Origin: Limnohabitans sp. Jir61
GTDB taxonomy: Bacteria > Pseudomonadota > Gammaproteobacteria > Burkholderiales > Burkholderiaceae_C
Reading direction: 5' to 3'
Assembly (NCBI RefSeq): GCF_003063545.1
Contig: NZ_NESD01000002.1
Location: 124,001 to 188,000 of the forward strand
DNA length: 64,000 nucleotides
Positions 31,384-42,584 of the stretch are shown here, piece after piece. Made by a program: the position numbers and the translations under genes. Positions within the stretch are counted from its first letter, which is position 1. The number at the start of each line of letters is the position of its first letter. The notes under the pieces were generated by a model that saw nothing but the letters and a program-made list of their open reading frames with translations, ran no database searches and was not told the DNA's origin.

Positions 31384-31688
31384 TGTCGGCCTGCACCAGC
31401 TGCGGCGCTTGCTGCGCCAGTTTTCGGGTGGACTTCAGCGTGGAAGAAATGGACACGCATGGCGGCTCCGTGCCCTCAGGCTTGGGCCAAGAACTCACGT
31501 CCACGATGTGCCGTATGCGCGGCACCGACTACTCGCCACCACGCTGCGGCGCACTGAGTGGCCAAGTGGGCGAAAAAGCCACCTGCGGCATTTACGAATG
31601 GCGCCCCTCCCCTTGCCGAGAATTTGAAGAAGGCAGCGATGCTTGCCAACGTGCGCGCATGCGCCACGGGCTGGCTGCACTCAGCTAA
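31383..31688 (+). CDS. YkgJ-family cysteine cluster protein
   Basis: MSACTSCGACCASFRVDFSVEE...CGIYEWRPSPCREFEEG; overlaps the argF stop. Confidence 0.88.
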   Translation: MSACTSCGACCASFRVDFSVEEMDTHGGSVPSGLGQELTSTMCRMRGTDYSPPRCGALSGQVGEKATCGIYEWRPSPCREFEEGSDACQRARMRHGLAALS

Positions 31689-31712
31689 AACTATTCGGAT
31701 TCGGCTTTCGCT

Positions 31713-32927
31713 TTAGCGATAGCCGTACAACCACGGCACATCCATCAAGCGCGGGCCCATGAGGCGCAAGCTCATATCACGCCCCATGCGCATCGGCCCC
31801 TTAGCATGGAAGATTTGCCCATTACGTACCGCCCTCGCCTGCACACGCGCATTGCGCTGCCAGCGGGCATGGGCAAACTGCTGCAACCGTTCGGGCACAT
31901 GTGCTGGTGTAGCGCCCAACAATTGCGCCGCCAACTCGTAAGCGTCTTCAATCGCCATGCCAGCGCCTTGCGCCAAATACGGGAGCATCGGGTGTGCGGC
32001 ATCACCCACCAAAGCCACTCGGCCTTGCGCATGCTGATGTGCGCCTTGCATCGCAGGCCTGCCACACAAGGGCCACAAGCGCCAATCGCTGCAGGCAGAC
32101 ATCAAATCAGTCAACGGCTGACATGCCCCGCGCAAAGCGTGGTGCAACTCGGCCAGGGTTTGTGCTTCAGACTTTTGCGCATTCCACGTTTGTAAGGCTT
32201 GCAAGTTATTCGCATCGTCATCGAGCAATCGCCCCTCGGCCAAACACACCACGTTCAGGTACTTTCCAGCGCGCACGGGATAGCTCACTACATGGGCTTG
32301 CACGCCCATCCATACCGACACGTCTTGGCTACGTAAATGCTTGGGTAAATCGGCTTGCGCCACCAAGGCGCGATATGCAATATGCCCCGTGAAGCTGGCC
32401 AATCCATCGCCTAGCAACTGTTGACGCAAGGGACTCCAAACACCATCGGCAGTCACAGCCATAGCAGCGTGATGCTGTTGAAGCTGCCCATGCTGCATGA
32501 CCTCTAACGAGACAGCATCAGGCATTTGGTTCACGCGTTGCACCAACGCATCGCTATGCACTTGCACACCTTCGCGCTCAGCCGCTTGCAAAAGCAAGCC
32601 ATGCAAATCTGCGCGGTGAATCGTCACATAGGGTGCACCATAGATGGTTGCAGCGTCTTTCACGGGCAAAGTTGCCAGCACCTCACCCGTTGTCATGCTG
32701 CGCGCATGCAAACCACTAGGAAATGCTGCGACTTGCGCCAGTGCATCACCCAAACCCCACGCGCTCAATATGCGCGTGACGTTGGGGCCCAGCTGCACAC
32801 CAGCGCCAACTTCAGAGAACTCAACTGCTCGCTCCAGAACCGTGGCACACCAACCCGCGCGCGCAGCCGCAAAGCCAGCGGCCATGCCAGCAATGCCGCC
32901 ACCTGCAATCAACACATTTCGATTCAT
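31713..32927 (-). CDS. FAD-dependent monooxygenase (salicylate/3-hydroxybenzoate hydroxylase type)
   Basis: Rossmann GGGIAGMAAGFAAARAG, ...GDAAHPMLPYLAQGAGMAIEDAYELA. Confidence 0.88.
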   Translation of the reverse strand: MNRNVLIAGGGIAGMAAGFAAARAGWCATVLERAVEFSEVGAGVQLGPNVTRILSAWGLGDALAQVAAFPSGLHARSMTTGEVLATLPVKDAATIYGAPYVTIHRADLHGLLLQAAEREGVQVHSDALVQRVNQMPDAVSLEVMQHGQLQQHHAAMAVTADGVWSPLRQQLLGDGLASFTGHIAYRALVAQADLPKHLRSQDVSVWMGVQAHVVSYPVRAGKYLNVVCLAEGRLLDDDANNLQALQTWNAQKSEAQTLAELHHALRGACQPLTDLMSACSDWRLWPLCGRPAMQGAHQHAQGRVALVGDAAHPMLPYLAQGAGMAIEDAYELAAQLLGATPAHVPERLQQFAHARWQRNARVQARAVRNGQIFHAKGPMRMGRDMSLRLMGPRLMDVPWLYGYR

Positions 32928-33015
32928 ATACGTGATTGTGCTATGTCTGAAGCTCTCAAAAAGTCTACCGCTCAGCCTATGATTTGTTGCATCAAAAAAC
33001 AAGGAGACTTCCGCC

Positions 33016-33993
33016 ATGAAACGCCGCACCCTGATTCAAGCTGCTGCCAGCACCAGCCTGTTGCCATTGTTTGCACAAGCCCAAGATAAATACCCTAATC
33101 CCAGCAAAACCATCATGTGGATCTGTCCCTACGCTGCAGGCGGTAACGCCGACAGTCGCTCGCGCCAAGTGGCCAAGGCGATGGGCACCATACTTGGCCA
33201 GCCCATCATCATTGACAACAAGGCCGGTGCTGGCGGAAACATTGGCACTGAAGCTATTGCGCGCGGCAAGCCTGACGGCTACACACTGGGGATGGGTAAC
33301 TTCGCGCCCTTAGCAGTCAATCAATCGTTGTTCAAAAAACTCAACTTCGACCCACTCAATGACCTTGTTCCCATTTGCTTGATTGAACGCGGCCCTCTCA
33401 TCTTGATGGTACGTAACGACTCGCCCTACAAAACCGTCAAAGACCTCGTGGCAGCGGCCAAGGCCTCGCCCGGCAAACTCAGCTACGGTTCGGGTGGCAT
33501 TGGTGGCTCGCACCATTTGAGCGGCGCTTTATTTGAGCATTCAGCTGGCATCGACATGATTCACGCCCCATACAAAAGCGGCTCTGCCGCCGCCACCGAT
33601 TTGATGGGCGGCCAAGTGCACATGATGTTTGAGCAGATGTACGCCGCCATGCCGTCTATCCAAGGTGGCCGCATGCGTGCGCTGGCCATCACCAGCAAAA
33701 AGCGATCCCCTTTGCTGCCCAACATCCCCACCATGGCAGAACAAGGTTTTCCAGAAGTCGAAGTGCTCAACTGGCAAGGCCTGATTGGCCCCAAAGGCAT
33801 GGCAGCTGAACTGGTCAAGCAGCTCAATGCAGTGTGCAACCAAGCCCTACAAACGGCTGAGGTGAAAGAAAAAATCTTGAGCCAAGGCAATGAGGTGGGT
33901 GGCGGCACGCCTGAGCAATTTGCAGCGCTGATCAAGGCAGAAGCCCCACGTTGGGCAAAAGTCGTGCGGGATGCGAAAATCGACCCTGAATGA
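33016..33993 (+). CDS. Bug (TTT-family) extracytoplasmic solute receptor
   Basis: KTIMWICPYAAGGNADSRSRQVAKAMG...DNKAGAGGNIGTEAIARGKPDGYTLGMG. Confidence 0.92.
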   Translation: MKRRTLIQAAASTSLLPLFAQAQDKYPNPSKTIMWICPYAAGGNADSRSRQVAKAMGTILGQPIIIDNKAGAGGNIGTEAIARGKPDGYTLGMGNFAPLAVNQSLFKKLNFDPLNDLVPICLIERGPLILMVRNDSPYKTVKDLVAAAKASPGKLSYGSGGIGGSHHLSGALFEHSAGIDMIHAPYKSGSAAATDLMGGQVHMMFEQMYAAMPSIQGGRMRALAITSKKRSPLLPNIPTMAEQGFPEVEVLNWQGLIGPKGMAAELVKQLNAVCNQALQTAEVKEKILSQGNEVGGGTPEQFAALIKAEAPRWAKVVRDAKIDPE

Positions 33994-34025
33994 TTTTTTA
34001 GCTGCCCTGTAAGCAGCACACCTCT

Positions 34026-35393
34026 ATGACCACACTCAAAGCCCCCGAGCTCCTGCTGCCTGCAGGATCGCTCGACAAAATGCGCGCCGCTTATGACTTC
34101 GGCGCTGATGCCGTGTATGCCGGCCAACCTCGTTACAGCTTGCGCGCGCGCAACAACGAGTTCCGCCTCGAGCAAATTGGCATCGGCATTGCCGAAGCCC
34201 ATGCACGTGGCAAAAAGTTCTTTTTGACCAGCAACTTGCTGCCGCACAACGACAAGGTGCGCACCTATATACGTGACATCGAGCCCATCATCGCCATGAA
34301 GCCCGATGCCCTCATCATGGCCGACCCCGGCCTGATCATGATGGTGCGCGAGAAGTGGCCCGAGGTGGACATTCACCTCTCGGTACAAGCCAACACCGTC
34401 AACTGGGCGGCTGTGAAGTTTTGGCAAAACGTGGGCGTGAAGCGCATCATCTTGTCGCGCGAACTCAGCTTTGACGAGATCGAAAAAATCCGCCAAGAGT
34501 GCCCAGACATGGAGCTAGAAGTGTTCGTGCACGGCGCGCTGTGCATTGCCTACTCAGGCCGCTGCTTGCTGTCGGGCTACTTCAACCGCCGCGACCCCAA
34601 CCAAGGCACTTGCACCAACGCCTGTCGCTGGGAGTACGGCACACAAGCCAGCGCCACCGACCCCAACACCGGAGAAGCCATGGCTGTTCCGATGCAAGGC
34701 GACTTTGACTTTGCTAAGTCACAACAAGAAGCCGAATCCAGCTTCTCATCGTGCGGCAATGGTGAGCGCCACCCTGCAGCCGACAACATTTACTTGCTCG
34801 AAGAAAAAGGCCGCCCAGGCCAGCTCATGCCTATCATGGAAGACGAGCACGGCACTTACATCATGAACAGCAAAGACTTGCGTGCTGTGGAATACGTGGA
34901 GCGACTCACCAAAATTGGTGTGGACTCACTCAAGGTTGAAGGCCGCACCAAATCGCTTTACTACGTGAGTCGCACCGCGCAGGTGTATCGCCGCGCGATC
35001 GACGATGCCGTGGCAGGCCGCCCGTTCAACCCCGAGCTCATCACTGAACTCGAAGGCTTAGCCAACCGTGGCTACACCGCCGGCCTGATGGACCGCCGCC
35101 CTGCCAACGACTACCAAAACTACGAAACCGGCCACTCCATTGCCCACCGCAGCCAGTTTGTGGGTGAAGTGCGTGGCGTGGCAAATGGTTGGGCTGAGAT
35201 TGAAACTAAAAACAAATTTTCAGTCGGCGACACCATCGAGATCATTCACCCCAGCGGCAACCGCAAGGTCAAGCTGGAACAGATGAAAGACAAAAACGGT
35301 GCGTCGATTGACGTGGCCGCAGGCAGCCCTACGCACGTGTGGATTCCTGTCGATGGTCCTGTTGAAGGTGGCCTGTTGGCTCGTATGTTCTAA
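34026..35393 (+). CDS. trhP: U32-family tRNA hydroxylation protein TrhP (YegQ)
   Basis: ELLLPAGSLDKMRAAYDFGADAVYAG...EVFVHGALCIAYSGRCLLSGYFNRRDPNQGTCTNACRW. Confidence 0.9.
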   Translation: MTTLKAPELLLPAGSLDKMRAAYDFGADAVYAGQPRYSLRARNNEFRLEQIGIGIAEAHARGKKFFLTSNLLPHNDKVRTYIRDIEPIIAMKPDALIMADPGLIMMVREKWPEVDIHLSVQANTVNWAAVKFWQNVGVKRIILSRELSFDEIEKIRQECPDMELEVFVHGALCIAYSGRCLLSGYFNRRDPNQGTCTNACRWEYGTQASATDPNTGEAMAVPMQGDFDFAKSQQEAESSFSSCGNGERHPAADNIYLLEEKGRPGQLMPIMEDEHGTYIMNSKDLRAVEYVERLTKIGVDSLKVEGRTKSLYYVSRTAQVYRRAIDDAVAGRPFNPELITELEGLANRGYTAGLMDRRPANDYQNYETGHSIAHRSQFVGEVRGVANGWAEIETKNKFSVGDTIEIIHPSGNRKVKLEQMKDKNGASIDVAAGSPTHVWIPVDGPVEGGLLARMF

Positions 35394-35410
35394 GCCACAC
35401 AGCACTCAAA

Positions 35411-35448
35411 ACAAAACCCCGCAAGGCTGTTGCTTTGCGGGGTTTTGT
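35411..35448 (+). terminator. Terminator after trhP
   Basis: aaaaccccgcaa...ttgcggggtttt. Confidence 0.8.
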
Positions 35449-35491
35449 TTATCACCCAAGCACCGAAGTGCCGGGTGAAGACGCAGGCAGC

Positions 35492-38083
35492 TTAAGCTGT
35501 CACGCCTTTGGCTGTTTCAACGTACTCGTCGATCTGGTTGAAGTTCAAGTACTTGTAGATGGCTGCGCCGTCGCTGTTGACCACGCCCATTGCAGCGTGG
35601 TACTCGGCCACTGTTGGGAACTTGCCCATCTTCGATGTGATGGCAGCCAATTCGGCAGAAGCCAAGTACACGTTGGTGTTCTTGCCCAAACGGTTGGGGA
35701 AGTTACGTGTAGATGTAGACACCACAGTTGCGCCTTCACGCACTTGCGCTTGGTTACCCATGCACAACGAGCAGCCTGGCATTTCTGTACGAGCACCGGC
35801 AGTGCCGAACGCAGCGTAGTGACCTTCTTTGATCAGCTCGCTCTCGTCCATCTTTGTTGGAGGAGCCACCCACAACTTGACAGGGATGTCGCGTTGGCCG
35901 CCGAGCAACTTAGCAGCTGCGCGGAAGTGGCCGATGTTGGTCATGCAAGAACCAATGAAGGCTTCGTCGATGTGAGTGCCAGCAACTTCAGACAAGAACT
36001 TGGCGTCATCTGGGTCGTTCGGGCAGCACACGATAGGCTCTTTGATGTCAGCCAAGTCGATTTCGATGATGTGTGCGTACTCAGCATCTTTGTCGGCCTC
36101 GAGCAGAGTTGGCGCAGCCAACCATTGCTCAACCTTCTCGATGCGACGAGCCAAAGTGCGTGCGTCAGCGTAGCCATCAGCGATCATGTTCTTCATCAGA
36201 ACCACGTTGGACTTGAGGTACTCAGCCACTGGCTCTTTGTTGAGCTTGATCGAGCAACCGGCAGCAGAACGCTCAGCAGACGCGTCAGACAATTCAAACG
36301 CTTGTTCCACTTTGAGGTTTGGCAGGCCTTCGATTTCCAAGATGCGACCAGAGAATTCGTTGATCTTGCCGGCCTTAGCCACAGTCAACAAACCTTGCTT
36401 GATCGCGTACAAAGGAATGGCGTGCACCAAGTCGCGCAATGTCACGCCAGGTTGCATTTCGCCTTTGAAACGAACCAAGATGGACTCGGGCATGTCCAAA
36501 GGCATCACGCCTGTAGCCGCACCGAAAGCCACCAAGCCAGAACCAGCTGGGAAGCTGATACCGATTGGGAAACGTGTGTGAGAGTCGCCACCTGTACCGA
36601 CGGTGTCAGGCAACAACAAACGGTTCAGCCAAGAGTGAATCACACCGTCGCCTGGACGCAGAGCCACGCCACCACGGTTGCTGATGAACGCTGGCAATTC
36701 GCGGTGCGTTTTCACGTCCACAGACTTGGGGTAAGCCGCTGTGTGACAGAACGATTGCATGACCATGTCAGCAGAGAAGCCCAAGCAAGCCAAGTCTTTC
36801 AACTCGTCGCGTGTCATTGGACCTGTGGTGTCTTGTGAACCCACGGTGGTCATCTTGGGTTCGCAGTAAGTGCCGGGGCGAACGCCTTGGCCTTCTGGCA
36901 AACCAACCGCACGACCGACCATCTTTTGAGCCAATGTGAAACCAGCTTTTGTGGTGATAGGTGCTGTGGGCAAACGGAACACGGTTGATGCTGGCAGACC
37001 CAAGAATTCGCGGGCCTTGGCGGTCAAGCTGCGCCCGATGATCAAGTTGATACGGCCACCGGCGCGCACTTCGTCAAACAGCACATCGCTCTTGAGTTGG
37101 AAGGTGGTGATGGTTTCGCCGTTCTTGACGATCTTGCCGTCGTAGGGCAACACGTCAACCACGTCACCCATTTCGAGTTTGGTCACATCCACTTCGATCG
37201 GCAAAGCGCCAGAGTCTTCTTGGGTGTTGAAGAAGATGGGGGCAATCTTGCCGCCCAAGGTCACGCCACCAAAACGCTTGTTTGGCACAAACGGAATGTC
37301 TTCACCAAAGCCCCAGATGATGCTGTTGGTGGCTGACTTGCGTGAAGAGCCTGTGCCAACCACGTCGCCAACATAAGAGACCAAATGGCCTTTTTTCTTC
37401 AGCTCTTCAATCATGGCCATTGGGCCGCGCTTGCCGTCTTCTTCTGGCTTGAACGCCGCGCCTTCGCGCGTGTTTTTCAACATCGCCAAGTAGTGCAATG
37501 GAATGTCTGGACGGCTCCATGCGTCAGGCGCAGGAGACAGGTCGTCGGTGTTGGTCTCGCCAGGCACCTTGAACACGGTGATGGTGATTTTTTTCTCGAC
37601 TTCAGGACGTGTGGTGAACCACTCGGCATCGGCCCAGCTTTGCATGACTTCTTTGGCCTTGGCGTTACCGGCCTTGGCTTTTTCAGCGACGTCGTTGAAA
37701 AAGTCGAACATCAACAATGTTTTCTTCAAAGCTTCAGCGGCTACAGCAGCCACTTCAGCGTCGTCGAGCAATTCGATCAAGGGGTGCACGTTGTAGCCAC
37801 CTACCATGGTGCCCAACAACTCAGTGGCTTTGGACTTAGAGATCAAGCCCACCTTCACTTCGCCGTGTGCCACAGCAGCCAAGAATGAAGCTTTGACTTT
37901 GGCAGCATCGTCCACGCCTGGTGGCACGCGGTGAGTCAGCAAGTCCATCAAGAACGCTTCTTCGCCTGCGGCAGGGGCTTTGATCAACTCGATCAATTCA
38001 GCCGTTTGCTTGGCGTCCAATGGCAGAGGTGGGATACCCAGCGCTGCGCGCTCGGCTACGTGGTCACGGTAGGCTTTCAACAT
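35492..38083 (-). CDS. acnB: Aconitate hydratase B
   Basis: 863 aa [35 protein letters not shown]...; [19 protein letters not shown]. Confidence 0.96.
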   Translation of the reverse strand: MLKAYRDHVAERAALGIPPLPLDAKQTAELIELIKAPAAGEEAFLMDLLTHRVPPGVDDAAKVKASFLAAVAHGEVKVGLISKSKATELLGTMVGGYNVHPLIELLDDAEVAAVAAEALKKTLLMFDFFNDVAEKAKAGNAKAKEVMQSWADAEWFTTRPEVEKKITITVFKVPGETNTDDLSPAPDAWSRPDIPLHYLAMLKNTREGAAFKPEEDGKRGPMAMIEELKKKGHLVSYVGDVVGTGSSRKSATNSIIWGFGEDIPFVPNKRFGGVTLGGKIAPIFFNTQEDSGALPIEVDVTKLEMGDVVDVLPYDGKIVKNGETITTFQLKSDVLFDEVRAGGRINLIIGRSLTAKAREFLGLPASTVFRLPTAPITTKAGFTLAQKMVGRAVGLPEGQGVRPGTYCEPKMTTVGSQDTTGPMTRDELKDLACLGFSADMVMQSFCHTAAYPKSVDVKTHRELPAFISNRGGVALRPGDGVIHSWLNRLLLPDTVGTGGDSHTRFPIGISFPAGSGLVAFGAATGVMPLDMPESILVRFKGEMQPGVTLRDLVHAIPLYAIKQGLLTVAKAGKINEFSGRILEIEGLPNLKVEQAFELSDASAERSAAGCSIKLNKEPVAEYLKSNVVLMKNMIADGYADARTLARRIEKVEQWLAAPTLLEADKDAEYAHIIEIDLADIKEPIVCCPNDPDDAKFLSEVAGTHIDEAFIGSCMTNIGHFRAAAKLLGGQRDIPVKLWVAPPTKMDESELIKEGHYAAFGTAGARTEMPGCSLCMGNQAQVREGATVVSTSTRNFPNRLGKNTNVYLASAELAAITSKMGKFPTVAEYHAAMGVVNSDGAAIYKYLNFNQIDEYVETAKGVTA

Positions 38084-38120
38084 GGTTTTCTCCGGTCTAT
38101 CAAATCAAAAATTAAAAGGG

Positions 38121-38729
38121 TTATTTTTTGGCAAGGGTCGGGCCATCCAGCAAGCTGGGAGGCGGGTTTAGCTTCATGGCGTGGGCCGCAACAGTTTGAT
38201 GTTCACTTTGACACTCGTCAGCCATGCGTTGACCCAGCTTGCTGTTCATCAACATTGACTTATGCGGCAGCTGCAGCCACATGGCACCTGCTTGCGCGTC
38301 TTCCAAACGCACGGCACCTGTGGTGGTTTCCACGGGCGTCATCAGGTAGGTGTTTTTCTTCATCTGCACCACAAAGCGTGAAGGCTGCTGCGGGTCAGGG
38401 GTGACACTCACAAAGTTGCCCAACTCGCACACCATGCGACCAGTGTGTACGTCACCTGGCTCAGGGGCGGTCATTTGCATTTGCGCTGCAGAAACAGGTA
38501 TAGACGTGGTTGCTGCTGGCAAAGCTGGCAAGGAATCACCTCTGACGTAATAGTATTTAGGCGCAGCTGGTCTAGCTGGGGGCTTGGCCGCCGCGTGCTT
38601 GACGGCTAGCTGTTTAGCGGGGGTTGAAGCCGTAGCTTTTGACTGTTGCTGCGCCACAGGCTCAGCAGCGAAAGCCAAGCTAGACAGGGTCAACGAAACC
38701 CACACAGCCATGAAGTTGCGCATACTCAT
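38121..38729 (-). CDS. Hypothetical exported protein in the TCA cluster
   Basis: 202 aa with signal peptide (MSMRNFMAVWVSLTLSSLAFA). Confidence 0.75.
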   Translation of the reverse strand: MSMRNFMAVWVSLTLSSLAFAAEPVAQQQSKATASTPAKQLAVKHAAAKPPARPAAPKYYYVRGDSLPALPAATTSIPVSAAQMQMTAPEPGDVHTGRMVCELGNFVSVTPDPQQPSRFVVQMKKNTYLMTPVETTTGAVRLEDAQAGAMWLQLPHKSMLMNSKLGQRMADECQSEHQTVAAHAMKLNPPPSLLDGPTLAKK

Positions 38730-38735
38730 CTCCGG

Positions 38736-39716
38736 TTAATCCTTGAAGAATAACTGGACTTCGGCTGGCAGGCTACAGCCCGTGCTGTGCGCACGTTCCA
38801 ACACTTGCCAAAAGAAGCGGTAACTGGCGCGGTCATGCAGCTGACCTTGATGGCTGATGGGCGCCCACTGAGCGGCACGCGCAGCCAACACAATCTCACT
38901 GGCCACCTCAATAGCTGCCGCATCAGGGGCCATGGCCTCAAGGATGGGACGGATTTGTGCGGGGTGAATGCTCCACATGCGGGTGTAGCCAAACTCGTGC
39001 GCAGCACGCTGGACTGCTGCGCGCATAGCCGCGGTGTCATTGAACTCGGTCACCACGCAATGCGACGGCACTTTGCCATGGGCGTGGCAGGCACTGGCAA
39101 TTTCTAGCTTGGCACGCACCACCAGCGGGTGGGTGAACTGGCCTTTGCCACTCATGCCATGCGCAGGAATTGCGCCGCCATGGGCAGACACAAAATCCAT
39201 CAAACCAAAACTGAGCGACTGCACGCGCGGCTGCGCGGCAATGTCAAACGCACGATGCACAGCAGCGGGCGACTCAATCAATACATGGAGGGCCAAATCT
39301 TTGGCGCCGGCTTGAATCAAGGCTTGCTCGGCCAGTTGCACATCGGCAACTGACTCGACCTTGGGCACCATGATGTGCGTCAAGCGATTAGCAGCTTTGC
39401 CAGCAATGGTGGCAATGTCTGCTTGAAAACTGGGGTGATCAACGGGGTGCACACGCACGGCCACACGGGCCTCGGGTGCAGCACTCAATGCCAGCTCGGT
39501 GACCAGCGCGGCATGCTCTGCCTCGCCGCCCACGGGGGCACCGTCTTCACAATCTAGGGTCACATCAAAGACGCAGGTTCCAAACTCTTGCGTCATTTCA
39601 GCTTGCAGCTGCAAGCTTTTGCGCATCCGCGCTTCGACACCGCTGTAGTGGTCACAGACCGGGAGGGATACCCCCGAGGCCTGTGCCCCCAGCAGAACGT
39701 CGCGCGGATGGCTCAC
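38736..39716 (-). CDS. HpcH/HpaI aldolase / CitE-like (malyl-CoA lyase family) protein
   Basis: FDVTLDCEDGAPVGGEAEH, VLIESPAAVHRAFDIA, WSIHPAQIRPI. Confidence 0.88.
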   Translation of the reverse strand: MSHPRDVLLGAQASGVSLPVCDHYSGVEARMRKSLQLQAEMTQEFGTCVFDVTLDCEDGAPVGGEAEHAALVTELALSAAPEARVAVRVHPVDHPSFQADIATIAGKAANRLTHIMVPKVESVADVQLAEQALIQAGAKDLALHVLIESPAAVHRAFDIAAQPRVQSLSFGLMDFVSAHGGAIPAHGMSGKGQFTHPLVVRAKLEIASACHAHGKVPSHCVVTEFNDTAAMRAAVQRAAHEFGYTRMWSIHPAQIRPILEAMAPDAAAIEVASEIVLAARAAQWAPISHQGQLHDRASYRFFWQVLERAHSTGCSLPAEVQLFFKD

Positions 39717-39735
39717 TCTATGTCTCTGTTGAGAA

Positions 39736-40722
39736 TTAGATCAAGTGGGCAACGCCAGCTTGCTCATCGGTCAACTCTTTCAGAGTCTTGTCGATGCAGC
39801 CTTGGCTGAATGCGTCGATTTCCAAACCTTCGACCACTTTGTATTGGCCGTTTTCGCATGTCACGGGGAAACCGAACATGACGTCTTTTGGAATGCCGTA
39901 CCAGCCTTGTGATGGGATACCCATGGTCACCCACTTGCCGTTGGTGCCCAAAGCCCAATCGCGCATGTGGTCGATGGCAGCGTTAGCAGCAGAAGCAGCT
40001 GAAGACAAACCGCGTGCGTCAATGATGGCGGCGCCGCGCTTACCAACTGTTGGCAAGAACACATTGGCGTTCCACTCTTGGTCGTTGATCATGGTCTTGA
40101 CAGACTCGCCCTTGATGGTGGCGAAGCGGTAGTCGGCGTACATCGTTGGAGAGTGGTTGCCCCACACGCACAATTTCTCGATGTCGGCCACGGCTTTGCC
40201 AGTCTTGGCAGCGATTTGAGAAGCGGCGCGGTTGTGGTCCAAACGCAGCATGGCAGTGAAGTTGCCTGGCTTGAGGTCAGGAGCCGCTTTCATGGCGATG
40301 TAAGCGTTGGTGTTGGCTGGGTTGCCGACGACCAAGACTTTCACGTCGCGTGAAGCCACAGCATTCAAAGCCTTACCTTGAGCTGTGAAGATCGCGCCGT
40401 TGATGGCGAGCAATTCAGCGCGCTCCATGCCTGGGCCGCGTGGACGTGAACCGACCAACAAAGCGTAGTCGACGTCTTTGAATGCAGTCATTGGGTCGCC
40501 ATGGGCTTCCATACCGGCCAACAATGGGAACGCGCAATCTTCGAGTTCCATCATCACGCCCTTGAGCGCTTTTTGTGCTTTTTCGTCAGGGATTTCCAAC
40601 AACTGCAAGATGACGGGTTGATCTTTGCCCAACATTTCGCCAGAGGCGATACGGAACAACAGTGCGTAACCAATTTGACCAGCTGCACCAGTGACGGCAA
40701 CGCGAACAGGCTTCTTGCTCAT
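39736..40722 (-). CDS. mdh: Malate dehydrogenase
   Basis: [25 protein letters not shown]...[12 protein letters not shown]...[13 protein letters not shown]. Confidence 0.97.
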   Translation of the reverse strand: MSKKPVRVAVTGAAGQIGYALLFRIASGEMLGKDQPVILQLLEIPDEKAQKALKGVMMELEDCAFPLLAGMEAHGDPMTAFKDVDYALLVGSRPRGPGMERAELLAINGAIFTAQGKALNAVASRDVKVLVVGNPANTNAYIAMKAAPDLKPGNFTAMLRLDHNRAASQIAAKTGKAVADIEKLCVWGNHSPTMYADYRFATIKGESVKTMINDQEWNANVFLPTVGKRGAAIIDARGLSSAASAANAAIDHMRDWALGTNGKWVTMGIPSQGWYGIPKDVMFGFPVTCENGQYKVVEGLEIDAFSQGCIDKTLKELTDEQAGVAHLI

Positions 40723-40866
40723 GAGGAAAACTCCAAGTAGTGATTAAAAAAAGAATGTGGACAGAGTTTACCCGCGAAATCGACGAATTGCTCTGTCTTA
40801 TGTCTTATAGAAGATATGATACGAGCTTGACAAAGAACTGACGTAAAAGCGTCTATCCAATAAAAA

Positions 40867-41676
40867 ATGGCCACCACCTCCGCGCCCTCATTTGCAACCA
40901 GCCCTAACCCGCCGTATGCGGGCGGCGATGCTCTGGGCGCGCCTGGCCTCACCCCCGCCTTCAGTCCGCTGTATCAGCAAATCAAGGGGCTGATTCTGCA
41001 AAGCCTGCAATCGGGCGAGTGGAAGCCGGGCGAAGCCATTCCTAGCGAGATGGACTTGGCCGCCCGTTTTCGCGTCAGCCAAGGCACGGTGCGCAAAGCC
41101 ATTGACGAGCTAGCCGCTGAAAACCTGGTGGTGCGCCGCCAAGGCAAAGGCACCTTCGTGGCGACACACGCTGAACAGCATGTGCAATACCGCTTCTTAA
41201 AGCTACAGCCCGACAACGGCGACACCCAAAGCGAAGGCCCTGCCGAGCGCACCATCATCGACTGCAAGCGCCTGCGCGCCAGTGCCGACGTGGCCCGCGC
41301 CCTCAGCCTGCGCAGCGGAGACCCAGTGCTGCAAGTGCGTCGCGTGCTGGCTTATGCGGGAGTGCCTACCATTTTGGAAGAACTGTGGCTGCCTGGCGCA
41401 CCATTTAAAGGCCTCACCGCCGAACGCTTAAGTAATTACAGCGGCCCGATGTACGCGCTGTTCGAAACCGAGTTTGGCGTGCGCATGGTGCGCGCCGACG
41501 AAAACATCCGCGCCGTCAACCCAGACGCCGAGCAAGCCGAACTACTCAAGGTCGACGCAGCCACGCCGCTTCTGAGCGTGGAACGCGTGGCCTACACCTA
41601 CAACGACACCCCCATGGAACTGCGTCGTGGTCTTTATCGAACTGACACGCATCACTACCGTAATGCTTTGAGCTGA
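40867..41676 (+). CDS. GntR-family (HutC/UTRA) transcriptional regulator
   Basis: wHTH GEAIPSEMDLAARFRVSQGTVRKAIDELAAENLVVRRQGKGTFVA plus UTRA domain. Confidence 0.93.
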   Translation: MATTSAPSFATSPNPPYAGGDALGAPGLTPAFSPLYQQIKGLILQSLQSGEWKPGEAIPSEMDLAARFRVSQGTVRKAIDELAAENLVVRRQGKGTFVATHAEQHVQYRFLKLQPDNGDTQSEGPAERTIIDCKRLRASADVARALSLRSGDPVLQVRRVLAYAGVPTILEELWLPGAPFKGLTAERLSNYSGPMYALFETEFGVRMVRADENIRAVNPDAEQAELLKVDAATPLLSVERVAYTYNDTPMELRRGLYRTDTHHYRNALS

Positions 41677-41765
41677 CAGGCGTGAAACCCTCATGTCAGT
41701 TTGATGAAGTGAAATAGAATTTAAAGTTGCTTTGACATACAGATAAACCCGAAGAAAGAGCCCAC

Positions 41766-42197
41766 ATGACCCAGCTTGCCAAAAAGCGGCCTGAGTTCCG
41801 CAACATCAACGCCCTGACCGATCTGCCTTCTTACCGCCTTCCAGCGGCCGGCATCGTGTCGATCTTGCACCGCATCAGCGGTTTGATCATGTTCTTGTTG
41901 TTGCCACTCCTCGTTTGGATGTTTGACACCTCTGTGTCATCAGAAATTTCCTTTGCCAAATTCAGCGCCGCGTTCACCGTCGGTTTGGGCTTTGTGCCTG
42001 CTGTGTTGGTCAAAGTTGTGGTGTTGGGCCTGATTTGGGCTTACTTGCACCACTTGATCGCTGGCGTTCGCCACGTCTACATGGACGTTTGCCACGCAGT
42101 GACCAAAGAATTCGGCAAGTCTTCAGCTGTTGTCACCTTGGTGTTGAGCCTGGGTCTGACTGCCGCTTTGGGCGCCAAGCTGTTTGGCCTTTACTGA
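41766..42197 (+). CDS. sdhC: Succinate dehydrogenase cytochrome b556 subunit
   Basis: AAGIVSILHRISGLIMF..., HHLIAGVRHVYMD. Confidence 0.95.
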   Translation: MTQLAKKRPEFRNINALTDLPSYRLPAAGIVSILHRISGLIMFLLLPLLVWMFDTSVSSEISFAKFSAAFTVGLGFVPAVLVKVVVLGLIWAYLHHLIAGVRHVYMDVCHAVTKEFGKSSAVVTLVLSLGLTAALGAKLFGLY

Positions 42198-42215
42198 TTT
42201 CCTAGGAGCAACAAC

Positions 42216-42581
42216 ATGTCCGTGAATTACGGTTCCAAGCGCGTCGTCGTGGGCGCGCACTACGGTCTGCGCGACTGGCTCGCCCAACGCGTCACCGGTG
42301 TTTTGATGGTTTTGTTCACCTTGGCTGTTTTGGGCCAAGTGCTGTTGACCAGCGGCGAAATCAGCTATGACAAATGGGCTGGCATTTTCAGCACCCAATT
42401 CATGAAGGCTTTGACCTTCTCAGTCTTCATCGCACTTGCCATCCACGTGTGGGTTGGCGTTCGCGACATTTGGATGGACTACGTCAAACCTGTCGGTTTG
42501 CGTTTGGTTCTGCAAGTATTCACTTTGGTCTGGCTGGTGTCTTGCCTCGGCTGGGCCATTCAGGTTCTCTGGAGGCTCTAA
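42216..42581 (+). CDS. sdhD: Succinate dehydrogenase membrane anchor subunit
   Basis: HYGLRDWLAQRVTGVLM, HVWVGVRDIWMDYVKP. Confidence 0.94.
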   Translation: MSVNYGSKRVVVGAHYGLRDWLAQRVTGVLMVLFTLAVLGQVLLTSGEISYDKWAGIFSTQFMKALTFSVFIALAIHVWVGVRDIWMDYVKPVGLRLVLQVFTLVWLVSCLGWAIQVLWRL

Positions 42582-42584
42582 GTC

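Noticed and set aside
35435-36838. 467-aa plus-strand ORF opposite acnB
   Set aside because: Antisense shadow of the acnB reading frame; His/Val/Gln-rich translation with no recognisable domain.
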